From Fidelibacterota bacterium (lineage in GTDB: Bacteria; Fidelibacterota; UBA2242; JAFGTP01), in assembly GCA_029939785.1 (NCBI GenBank), contig JAOZSG010000056.1, forward strand, positions 6,670 through 12,930: 6,261 nt of DNA. Reading direction: 5' to 3'. The notes beneath the pieces are model-generated. The model saw only the letters and a list, made by a program, of their open reading frames with translations, was not told the DNA's origin and did not search any database. Shown here piece by piece: positions 1-6,261 of this stretch. The position numbers were made by a program, and so were the translations under genes. Position 1 is the stretch's first letter; each line of letters starts with the position of its first letter.

Positions 1-108
1 TTTTTCTTTGAGGATTGGTATGGTGTGGAGCTTTTAATTTTCTATTATGGGAAGAAAAATATAGAAAATAATCAAAAAATATTACTTAAGAATCAATGGT
101 GTGATTGA
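1..108 (+). CDS. Possible C-terminal tail of an upstream gene (partial, unidentified)
   Basis: The frame beginning at base 1 is open for 35 codons and closes at a TGA (106-108). No start is needed if the gene begins before the window. The peptide starts FFFEDWYGVELLIFYYG and ends in a Lys/Asn/Gln-rich stretch closing with NQWCD; I do not recognise it. In DNA this AT-rich an open stretch of this length is unusual but possible by chance. The other two forward frames stop early (TGA at 9-11 and TAA at 35-37). Against a coding reading, the segment contains a duplicate of the receptor's translation-start sequence (10-24) and a 9-bp inverted repeat (37-45/61-69), so it may instead be noncoding leader DNA. 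Confidence 0.3.
   Translation, partial: FFFEDWYGVELLIFYYGKKNIENNQKILLKNQWCD
10..24 (+). repeat. Upstream copy of the receptor translation-start sequence
   Basis: Fifteen bases, GAGGATTGGTATGGT, are identical to 283-297, which is the ribosome binding site and start codon of the receptor gene. In this copy the ATG at 20 would open a reading frame of only five codons (MVWSF, TAA at 35-37). The receptor begins MVRRF, so Met, Val and Phe coincide. It could be a leftover of a duplicated 5' end, a tiny leader ORF, or coincidence within the tail of an upstream gene. Confidence 0.5.
37..69. repeat. Inverted repeat, 9-bp arms
   Basis: ATTTTCTAT (37-45) is perfectly complementary in reverse to ATAGAAAAT (61-69), with a 15-base spacer. 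The arms are almost entirely A/T, so the stem would be weak as RNA. No T-run follows, so it is not a convincing terminator. It lies within the possible upstream coding tail. Confidence 0.35.
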
Positions 109-164
109 ATTAATCTCTTAAGCTTTTAAATTTATTCTCCAGACCTTAAATAGTTGAATTTTAA

Positions 165-209
165 TAATTAATTACTATTTTAATAATTTATTACAATAGT
201 AATTAATTA
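165..209. repeat. 45-base near-perfect AT-rich palindrome (hairpin or operator-like dyad)
   Basis: Arms 165-185 and 189-209 pair at 20 of 21 positions around a three-base loop (186-188); the only mismatch is T180 against C194. The outer 15 pairs (165-179 with 195-209) are perfect and include one C-G pair. The dyad lies in noncoding DNA and ends 14 bases before a TATAAT hexamer, so it overlaps where a -35 element would sit. Possible roles are a protein-binding operator, an AT-rich UP-like or DNA-bending element, or a weak terminator for an upstream gene. There is no adjacent T-run in the expected place, which argues against a standard intrinsic terminator. Confidence 0.7.
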
Positions 210-223
210 AAAGGTGTAAATAT

Positions 224-229
224 TATAAT
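224..229 (+). promoter_or_regulatory. Candidate -10 element for the receptor operon
   Basis: A perfect TATAAT hexamer lies 63 bases before the receptor ATG, which would give a 5' leader of about 55 bases. No good TTGACA-like -35 is found 16-18 bases upstream; that position (about 200-207) is AATTAA-type sequence within the right arm of the palindrome. The Bacteroidetes-type TTTG/TAnnTTTG promoter was not found here. In DNA this AT-rich a TATAAT can occur by chance, so the call is tentative. Confidence 0.35.
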
Positions 230-280
230 ATAAATTATGTATTTATTCAGATTCAAAGAAGTTCGTATTAACATTTTATA

Positions 281-286
281 AGGAGG
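281..286 (+). promoter_or_regulatory. Shine-Dalgarno site of the receptor gene
   Basis: AGGAGG, a full anti-16S match, sits 6 bases before the ATG at 293. This fixes the start: the encoded N-terminus is a proper signal peptide directly after it. Strong sites like this are uncommon in Bacteroidetes proper. Confidence 0.85.
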
Positions 287-297
287 ATTGGTATGGT
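283..297 (+). repeat. Receptor start-site copy of the 15-base direct repeat
   Basis: Identical to 10-24. It spans most of the Shine-Dalgarno sequence, the spacer, the ATG and two bases of codon 2 of the receptor gene. Identity does not extend beyond the 15 bases on either side, although the following bases keep partial similarity. Confidence 0.5.
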
Positions 298-3200
298 ACG
301 ACGTTTCTTATTGTGTTTACTGGTGTTAATAATGCCTATTGCACTTTTTGCAGGTGCAGGGAAAATGGCAGGTTCTGTTGTAGATAAAACAACAGGAAAA
401 CCGTTAGCAGGAGTAAATATTATTGTTGAAGATGCGGCCTACACATTAGGTGCTGCAAGTAATATCGAAGGATATTATGTGATAATGAATGTTCCGGATG
501 GTCTTTATACTGTTAGAGCATCTTACATGGGAAGAAAGACTGTCAAGGTCAATGGTGTAAGAGTTTCTTCAGGTTTGACCACAGAATTAAATTTCGAGAT
601 GGAACAGAAAGTAATTGAAGGGGAAGTAGTTGAAGTTACTGCTGAAAGAAAACTTTTCAGAAAAGATGCTACTTCAAATGTTGGTATGACAACTGCTGAA
701 GATATTGAAAATATCCCAGTCAGAGGTACGCAGGAACTTATCGCAAATATGGCAGGAGTTATTGTACAGGATGGTGCTGTACATATCCGTGGTGGACGTG
801 ATAATGAAGTTGGATACTATGTAAATGGTGTTTCAACTGTGAATCCTGTAACTAACAGAAATGCTGTTCATGTAATTCAGGAAGCCGTAGAAGAAATTCA
901 GGTTTTGACTGGTGGTTTCACTGCTGATATGGGTGGAGCAAATTCAGGTGTTGTAAAAACTGAATTAAGAACTGGTACTTCAAAATTAAGAGGTTCTATT
1001 GATTATCGTCGCGATGGATTTGGTGATCCTGAAGATGGTAACAAAATGTTTGACACTTATTCTTATGGACATCAAACTGGTGTTGCTACTTTAAGTGGTC
1101 CTTTATTTACTGACAAAATTAATTTTTTTGTTGCCGGTGAATATCGTAATCAGGCTGATGATCGTCTAAGACAAAGTAGTGGTTATGAATTCCTTGATCA
1201 GGTTGATATTAGCACAGCAAATGATCCTTATGGACATGATACTGTTGATGTAGTATATCCTGATGGATTTACTCCAAAACAGGCGTTTGAAAGTACTTCT
1301 ATTAATGGAACTATGACTTTTGATCTTCCTATCAGAATTACTCTTGGTGGGATGTACACACATACACAAGATGATAGAGAATCATCTCCAATGTTATCAG
1401 CACTCAATGACAGATATCAATATAATGATTATACATCTTCATTATTGACTGCTAAAGCTACTAAAACCTTTTCTTCTACTTCATATTTGGAAGTTAAACT
1501 TAGTCGCTTTAATTCTGTTAGTGAATTTCGTGATAGTTGGTTTGATGGTGATTGGGAAAAATGGTGGGATAGCACAGCTGTTTATGATCATTCGTTAAAG
1601 TTATATGATGGAGATAGTTCAAAAGCTGTTTCATATAGAGACGCATGGAATGATTTACCAGGTTATTCAATTCATGGACTTCCTATGGAAAGAAATGGAA
1701 ATCCAAGTAATACTTATAGAATTAATAAACAGGAATATTGGGGCGTAAAAGCTGACTATAAAACTCAATTAGGTAAACATCATGAAATCCAAACAGGTGT
1801 AGATTATAGATCTTATACAATACGATATTTTGATATTGCACCATCTGTTATGGAATATACAGCAGAAGATGGAATTTTACCTTATAAAACTTATGGTAGT
1901 ATGGCCAATGTACCTGTAAATATTTGGGTTAATAATGGTGGAGTAGATGCATATGGTTATGATGCATATGGTAAAGAAACAGATAAGACTACAGAATATC
2001 TGGATGAAAATGGTAATATGATTGCCTCTACCGATGCACCAAAGAAACCAGTTAATTTATCTGCCTACATACAGGATAAAATTGAATATAATGATTTGAT
2101 TATTAATGCCGGTCTTAGAATGGATTATTTTGATCCTGCAGATAAAACTCTGAAAGATCCTGCAAATCCAGAAATAGATAAAAATGCACAACAAATTGCT
2201 GAAAGTGCATGGAAAAATATAGATCCTTATATTGAGATAAGTCCAAGGTTAGGATTTTCTTTTCCAACTGGTCCTAAAACAGTTTTTTATTTACAATATG
2301 GAAAATTTGTTCAGATGCCAAGTTATGATAATATCTATTTTACACCTTTTACTTTATCAAGACAAATTGTAAGACAGGGATATTATTTCCAGAATCCTGT
2401 AGGATTTGGGCTTGAACCGGTAAGAACAACAAATTATGAATTAGGTATAAGACAACAGATTGCAGCAAATGCGGCATTGGAAGTAACTGCCTTTTATAAA
2501 AATCAAAAAGGTCTTGTTCAAACTATTAAAGAACTTCCAACAGCAGATTCTGATTTACCGGGTGCTTATGAACGTTTTGAAAACGGTGATTTCGCTACTA
2601 TGAAAGGTCTGGAATTACGTTTGACTTTAAGACGTAGTAATAGATTAGCTGGTCAATTTAACTATACTTTGACTGATGCAGAAGGTACAGCTTCAAACAG
2701 TACAGCAAATCATGGTGCCGTTTATCAAAATACTATTGTTCCTTCATCAATTAATCCACTTGATTATGCTCAAAAACATACAGGATCATTGAATCTTGAT
2801 TATCGTTTTGGTAAAAATGATGGTGGACCAATACTTGAACAATTTGGTATTAACATGTTATTTAATTTTTCCAGTGGTCATCCATTTACTTATGTATATG
2901 TTGCACCAGGTGGACAAACAGATCCATATACAGCTGGAATAGATTATATGAACGATACAAGATCTCGTGAAGCACTTGAACCTGTTGGTTCATCTGTAAC
3001 TCCATGGACTTTTACAACAGATCTTAGACTTGATAAATCTTTTGATATTGGAGCAATAAAAGCTACTGCTTATATTATTGTAAATAATCTTTTCAATAGA
3101 AAAAATGTTTTAAATGTTTATGAAAGATCAGGAAATCCATATGATGATGGTTTTTTGAGTGATCCAAATTATTCAGGTACTATTGTAAACACTTATGGTG

Positions 3201-3328
3201 GTGAAGAATATAAAGAAATGTATAGAGCTATTAACCTTGAAAACGGACAGGCATACTGGAATCAAATTGGTCGTGAATTATTTGATAATCCACGTCAGAT
3301 TCATTTTGGAATTAAGTTCGCTTTTTAA
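293..3328 (+). CDS. TonB-dependent outer-membrane receptor with N-terminal carboxypeptidase-regulatory-like domain
   Basis: This 1011-residue protein is a complete TonB-dependent transporter, which would move a large or scarce ligand across the outer membrane using energy from TonB-ExbB-ExbD. Residues 1-20 or 1-22 form a signal peptide (MVRR, hydrophobic core, cleavage near LFA-GAG). Residues 24-105 are a carboxypeptidase-regulatory-like beta-sandwich, with the typical GSVVDKTTGKPLAGVNI opening and a later NIEGYY...VPDGLYTV segment. EVVEVTA at 111-117 resembles a TonB box. The plug spans about 122-227, with NIPVRG at 140-145, VHIRGGRDNEVGYYVNG at 163-179 and GGANSGVVKTELRTG near its end. The rest is the barrel; it contains a conserved NLFNRKN...NVYERSGNPYDDG stretch and ends in alternating residues with a terminal Phe (GIKFAF), a normal outer-membrane assembly signal. 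Length suits SusC-like or FCB-type receptors, but no SusD gene follows. The substrate cannot be read from sequence. The start is fixed by AGGAGG six bases upstream. Transcription probably continues into the next gene. Confidence 0.95.
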   Translation: MVRRFLLCLLVLIMPIALFAGAGKMAGSVVDKTTGKPLAGVNIIVEDAAYTLGAASNIEGYYVIMNVPDGLYTVRASYMGRKTVKVNGVRVSSGLTTELNFEMEQKVIEGEVVEVTAERKLFRKDATSNVGMTTAEDIENIPVRGTQELIANMAGVIVQDGAVHIRGGRDNEVGYYVNGVSTVNPVTNRNAVHVIQEAVEEIQVLTGGFTADMGGANSGVVKTELRTGTSKLRGSIDYRRDGFGDPEDGNKMFDTYSYGHQTGVATLSGPLFTDKINFFVAGEYRNQADDRLRQSSGYEFLDQVDISTANDPYGHDTVDVVYPDGFTPKQAFESTSINGTMTFDLPIRITLGGMYTHTQDDRESSPMLSALNDRYQYNDYTSSLLTAKATKTFSSTSYLEVKLSRFNSVSEFRDSWFDGDWEKWWDSTAVYDHSLKLYDGDSSKAVSYRDAWNDLPGYSIHGLPMERNGNPSNTYRINKQEYWGVKADYKTQLGKHHEIQTGVDYRSYTIRYFDIAPSVMEYTAEDGILPYKTYGSMANVPVNIWVNNGGVDAYGYDAYGKETDKTTEYLDENGNMIASTDAPKKPVNLSAYIQDKIEYNDLIINAGLRMDYFDPADKTLKDPANPEIDKNAQQIAESAWKNIDPYIEISPRLGFSFPTGPKTVFYLQYGKFVQMPSYDNIYFTPFTLSRQIVRQGYYFQNPVGFGLEPVRTTNYELGIRQQIAANAALEVTAFYKNQKGLVQTIKELPTADSDLPGAYERFENGDFATMKGLELRLTLRRSNRLAGQFNYTLTDAEGTASNSTANHGAVYQNTIVPSSINPLDYAQKHTGSLNLDYRFGKNDGGPILEQFGINMLFNFSSGHPFTYVYVAPGGQTDPYTAGIDYMNDTRSREALEPVGSSVTPWTFTTDLRLDKSFDIGAIKATAYIIVNNLFNRKNVLNVYERSGNPYDDGFLSDPNYSGTIVNTYGGEEYKEMYRAINLENGQAYWNQIGRELFDNPRQIHFGIKFAF
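1946..1972 (+). repeat. Short tandem duplication inside the receptor gene (DAYG-Y-DAYG)
   Basis: GATGCATATGGT occurs at 1946-1957 and again at 1961-1972, a 15-base period. It encodes DAYGYDAYGK at residues 552-561. The position in the barrel and the polar, Gly/Tyr/Asp composition suggest an extracellular loop, where small in-frame duplications are tolerated. The reading frame is kept. Confidence 0.6.
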
Positions 3329-3375
3329 TTAAACCTATAAATGATAGATACTTATAAGCTCTAAGGAGATAAAAT
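3329..3375 (+). other. Short intergenic gap, no terminator
   Basis: Forty-seven bases separate the receptor stop (TAA, 3326-3328) from the next start. The gap contains an 8-base palindrome, CTTATAAG (3351-3358), but no GC-rich stem with a T-run and no clear promoter. This supports co-transcription of the two genes from a promoter upstream of the receptor. Confidence 0.65.
3363..3368 (+). promoter_or_regulatory. Shine-Dalgarno site of the secreted-protein gene
   Basis: AAGGAG (in the context TAAGGAGATA) ends 7 bases before the ATG at 3376, a normal spacing. It supports that ATG as the start; the codons after it encode a Lys-rich signal-peptide N-terminus. Confidence 0.85.
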
Positions 3376-6261
3376 ATGAAAAAAACAAAAATATGTAGTG
3401 TAATACTAATAGTTATTATGTGTCTTGCTGCTGGATTAATTGCACGTGAGCCTAAAGGTTTTGTGCCGGCACCAATGGCAAAAACGACTATTAATCAAAC
3501 TACCAGAACAATGTCTAATATCTCAAATTGGGGATATTGGATGTATGCTTCCGGAAAATCTGCTGGACAACCTAATGGAAGTTCAGGAGGAATTTATCCT
3601 CGTGGTACAGCAGGTGCAATTTACCTAGATGGTTTAGTCTGGGGTGGAAAATATGATGGAAATGATAATGATATTAGAGTTGGTGGTGTTACATATTCTG
3701 TAGGAACAGTTCCTGGCTGGATTAATGCCGATGGTACTGTAGCAGATGGTAATGATGAAAGAGTAAAAATCTGGCGGATACGTCCGGATTATGCAACATT
3801 GACTTATGATCATGTTCGTAAAGATGCTATGGAACTAAACGAATTATCAAGTTTATCTGAAGTTTCTGATGCAATGTGTCAGGCTGTAATTGACCAATAT
3901 GAAGAAGATTGGTTAAATTGGCCTTCAGATTTGGGTGCACCGACTTATGATGATGGTACTCCTGGTATTGCTAATGCTGATCAAATAATATGGTATGTTT
4001 GCCATGATCTTGATGTAACAGCTGCGATGAGTCTCGCCGGTTCTCAACCAATTGGTATAGAACTTCAGGTAACTGCCTGGGCATATGCTCAACCAGATGC
4101 CAGATTGGGTCAAATAGTATTTAAGAAATATAAATTTTTCAATAAATCAGGTGTTGATGTAACTGATATGTATGTATCTCAGTGGTGTGATCCTGATTTA
4201 GGTAATTATGGTGATGATTTTGTTGGTTGTGATACTACTCTAAGTATGGGATTTGCTTACAATGGAACAGACATAGATGATCAATATGATGCATTTGGTT
4301 TGGCACCTGCTGCTATGGGATATGACTTTTTTCAGGGACCTATGGTAGATGGTGTAGCTGGCGAAGACCGTAATAAAAACGGTGTAGATGATGCTAATGA
4401 TTACGCTGTATGGGATCTGAAAAAAGTAGGTCCGGGTAAAATCAATCTACCTATGAGTTCATTTGGTTGGTTTGCTGCCGGATCAGATATTAGTGATCCA
4501 ACACAGGCTGAATATGAAGGTACTTTACAGTGGTATAATCTCATGAGTGGTTTTATACCAACTGATGATATAGTAAATCCAAGTACATGGACTCACGGGA
4601 ATATATCTGGTAATCCAGTAACAAAATATCCATTGTCGGGTGACCCTGTAACTGGTGAAGGATATATTGATGGTAAAGATGGTTATTTTGAACCTGGCGA
4701 CAGACGTATGTGTTTGACTGCCGGCCCATTTGATTTTAAAAATGGTGAAATTCAGGAAGTTGTAATTGCTGTGATTGGTGGACTTGGTGGAGATAGATTC
4801 TCATCAATTACTGCCATGAAAGGTACTGATGAAATAGCTCAAAAAGTATATGATACAGGTTTTAGTCAGATTCCTAAACCTCCTGCTACACCTCAAGTTT
4901 CAGTTACAACTTTTGAGGAATCAATTCTATTAAGTTGGGCTGATATTGAAGCAGTAGCTGTTACTGAAGGGCCTCAAGAATTAGGTTATAAATTCGAAGG
5001 TTATAACATTTATCAATTACCTTCTGCATCTTCAACAAAAGATCAGGCTGTTAAAATTGCTACTTTTGATATAAATAATAGTATTACAAATATTAAAGGT
5101 GTCAGATTATCTCCTGATTTAGGTGAAGTAGAAATGAATATTCAGAATGGTTCTAATACTGGTATTCAAAGATATATAGCAATTGATAAAGATTATGTAA
5201 ATGGTAATCCATTATACGAAGGTAAAACTTATTATTATGCTGTTACAGCATATAATCAGGATGTAACTTTAATGGTTGATAGAGCTTTAGAATCTGCATT
5301 AATTCCAATCGGGGTTACTGTACAGGAAGCTTTACCGGGAAATCAGGCGAATGTTGAAACATTATCTGATATTACTGTTGAACATTCTGTGGGTACTGCA
5401 GGTGGAACTATATCAGGTACAGTAATTGATCCTTATCAAACTACAGGTGATGATTATGAGGTTTATTTTAATAAACAACATTATTATCTTTCCGGTGATG
5501 GAAAATGGTACACAACTAATTATCCGGATTCCATTGGAAAATTATCTAAAACTACTGATTTACAAGGATCATATTTAGTTGGAGCTTCTGTTTATTCTAC
5601 AAATGCCGGTACTATTGATTTAAAATATTGGGTCAATGTAATATCACCTGATTATGATTATTGTGAAGGTGTATTATTAACATTTCCATCAGATATTACT
5701 ATAAATAGTGCAACTAGTAGCAATGGTGTAGAAATTGTGCTTGATAAAGAAGCCAATACTGTTATGTTTGGGAATACTATTCCAACTGGTGGTGGTGCTT
5801 TTGCCGGTGGTGAATTAATAACTGTAAATGTAAATACTTTTACTCCTCCATTAAGTGCTGACTATAAAATGTTTGACGATGGTTGGGCAGTATTAAGTAA
5901 CTATATTTTAAGTATTAATAATGACGTTAATCCTCCGGATACAACATTTGCTTATGATCTGGGAGATGGAATTGTTGATGGTGTAGGTTCGGTTGTAATA
6001 TCTGAAATTGGTAATGATTTTAAAACAATGAATCATTGGAATGTAAAAAATCTTACAACTAAGAAAAATGTTGTAGAAGATCAATATATTCTAAATGGTC
6101 TTACCGAAGACCATATTGCTAACGGTGATTTTATTTTAGGAGGTGAAGGAGCAACTCCACCAATTTTCGATGGTGTTCAACTAAACCTCGTTGTAGGATA
6201 TGCTGCACCATTAGATTTTACTGGTGTTGATCAGACTTTTGCTGATGGATCAACCAAATAT
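3376..6261 (+). CDS. Large secreted FnIII-containing protein, probable type IX secretion substrate (3' end outside window)
   Basis: The frame is open for 962 codons to the last base, so the C-terminus is missing. Residues 1-23 are a signal peptide (MKKTKI, hydrophobic core, cleavage near LIA-R); no lipobox fits, so it is not an obvious lipoprotein. Residues about 50-495 form one long conserved region with the landmarks YPRGTAGAIYLDGLVWGG, VKIWRIRPDY, WPSDLGAP (182-189), ADQIIWYV (201-208), GSQPIGIELQ, QWCDPDLG (269-276), DDFVGCDTT (280-288), YDFFQGP (316-322) and CLTAGPFDF (446-454). I recall such motifs from large secreted proteins of Marinimicrobia, Ignavibacteria and Calditrichota-like genomes; no function is established that I know of. 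Residues about 502-640 are a fibronectin type III domain (W521, GYNIYQLP from 542, TYYYAVTAYN at 618-627). Residues about 660-962 are beta-rich, with WNVKNLTT at 888-895. Relatives usually end in a C-terminal sorting domain for type IX secretion; here that is inferred only. An acidic loop, DRNKNGVDD (331-339), could bind calcium. It probably forms an operon with the receptor and acts at the cell surface. Confidence 0.85.
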   Translation, partial: MKKTKICSVILIVIMCLAAGLIAREPKGFVPAPMAKTTINQTTRTMSNISNWGYWMYASGKSAGQPNGSSGGIYPRGTAGAIYLDGLVWGGKYDGNDNDIRVGGVTYSVGTVPGWINADGTVADGNDERVKIWRIRPDYATLTYDHVRKDAMELNELSSLSEVSDAMCQAVIDQYEEDWLNWPSDLGAPTYDDGTPGIANADQIIWYVCHDLDVTAAMSLAGSQPIGIELQVTAWAYAQPDARLGQIVFKKYKFFNKSGVDVTDMYVSQWCDPDLGNYGDDFVGCDTTLSMGFAYNGTDIDDQYDAFGLAPAAMGYDFFQGPMVDGVAGEDRNKNGVDDANDYAVWDLKKVGPGKINLPMSSFGWFAAGSDISDPTQAEYEGTLQWYNLMSGFIPTDDIVNPSTWTHGNISGNPVTKYPLSGDPVTGEGYIDGKDGYFEPGDRRMCLTAGPFDFKNGEIQEVVIAVIGGLGGDRFSSITAMKGTDEIAQKVYDTGFSQIPKPPATPQVSVTTFEESILLSWADIEAVAVTEGPQELGYKFEGYNIYQLPSASSTKDQAVKIATFDINNSITNIKGVRLSPDLGEVEMNIQNGSNTGIQRYIAIDKDYVNGNPLYEGKTYYYAVTAYNQDVTLMVDRALESALIPIGVTVQEALPGNQANVETLSDITVEHSVGTAGGTISGTVIDPYQTTGDDYEVYFNKQHYYLSGDGKWYTTNYPDSIGKLSKTTDLQGSYLVGASVYSTNAGTIDLKYWVNVISPDYDYCEGVLLTFPSDITINSATSSNGVEIVLDKEANTVMFGNTIPTGGGAFAGGELITVNVNTFTPPLSADYKMFDDGWAVLSNYILSINNDVNPPDTTFAYDLGDGIVDGVGSVVISEIGNDFKTMNHWNVKNLTTKKNVVEDQYILNGLTEDHIANGDFILGGEGATPPIFDGVQLNLVVGYAAPLDFTGVDQTFADGSTKY
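4879..5295 (+). other. Fibronectin type III domain region of the secreted protein
   Basis: Residues about 502-640 begin with the proline-rich linker PKPPATPQVSV, followed by SILLSWAD with the core Trp (W521). Then come GYKFEGYNIYQLPS (537-550) and the closing strand KTYYYAVTAYNQD (617-629). This is the normal strand order of the fold. A roughly 50-residue insertion between the middle strands makes it longer than a minimal 90-residue domain. Such domains usually act as spacers or carbohydrate/protein contacts in extracellular proteins. Confidence 0.75.

Noticed and set aside
158..188. 12-base direct repeat ATTTTAATAATT (158-169 and 177-188) as an iteron or CRISPR-like unit
   Set aside because: There are only two copies, in low-complexity AT-rich DNA, and both overlap the palindrome, which explains the region better.
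165..209. Palindrome as a standard intrinsic terminator
   Set aside because: The stem has only one G-C pair and no T-run directly follows either arm in the needed orientation, so termination would be weak.
1166..1369. Reverse-strand open frame of 67 codons
   Set aside because: It lies wholly inside the receptor gene, has no ribosome binding site or recognisable product, and its composition is that of an antisense shadow.
3391..3423. Lipoprotein signal in the secreted protein (Cys at residues 7 and 16)
   Set aside because: The residues before Cys16 (VIM) do not fit a lipobox, with Met at -1, and the hydrophobic core continues past it to a normal cleavage site near residue 23.
3440..3628. Forward open frame of 62 codons in another frame
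   Set aside because: It overlaps the secreted-protein gene, whose frame has a ribosome binding site, signal peptide and conserved motifs across the same bases.
3925..4113. Reverse-strand open frame of 62 codons
   Set aside because: It is antisense to the most conserved part of the secreted-protein gene and shows no initiation signal or domain.

Overview
The window is AT-rich and fully bacterial in style. It holds two long genes in a row on the + strand, preceded by a roughly 290-base leader region. The first complete gene (293-3328) encodes an outer-membrane TonB-dependent receptor of the kind that carries an N-terminal carboxypeptidase-regulatory-like beta-sandwich before the plug. The second (3376 to beyond the window edge, 962 codons visible) encodes a very large secreted protein with a signal peptide, a long conserved N-terminal region and a fibronectin type III domain. 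It has further beta-rich segments of the type that, in related proteins, precede a C-terminal type IX secretion sorting tail. That tail would lie outside the window and is not seen.

The type of organism is inferred, not proved. Pairs of this receptor class and this secreted-protein class are typical of the FCB superphylum outside classical Bacteroidetes (Marinimicrobia/Marinisomatota, Calditrichota, Ignavibacteria, KSB1, Cloacimonadota-like lineages). Both genes have strong Shine-Dalgarno sequences (AGGAGG and AAGGAG), which fits those lineages better than Bacteroidetes, where such sites are usually weak or absent. Standard bacterial genetic code works throughout.

Layout: 1-108 is an open frame without a start, possibly the tail of an upstream gene. 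109-292 is very AT-rich and noncoding; it contains a 45-base near-perfect palindrome (165-209), a TATAAT hexamer (224-229) and a ribosome binding site. 293-3328 is the receptor. 3329-3375 is a 47-base gap with no terminator and a second ribosome binding site. 3376-6261 is the truncated secreted protein.

The two genes are probably co-transcribed. The receptor would import a ligand across the outer membrane using TonB energy. The large secreted protein, likely exported to the cell surface or medium, may cooperate with it in binding or processing that ligand, loosely analogous to SusC/SusD pairs, but nothing in the sequence identifies the substrate. The most interesting items for follow-up are the receptor/secreted-protein pairing, the undescribed conserved N-terminal region of the secreted protein, and the palindrome plus duplicated translation-start sequence upstream of the receptor.
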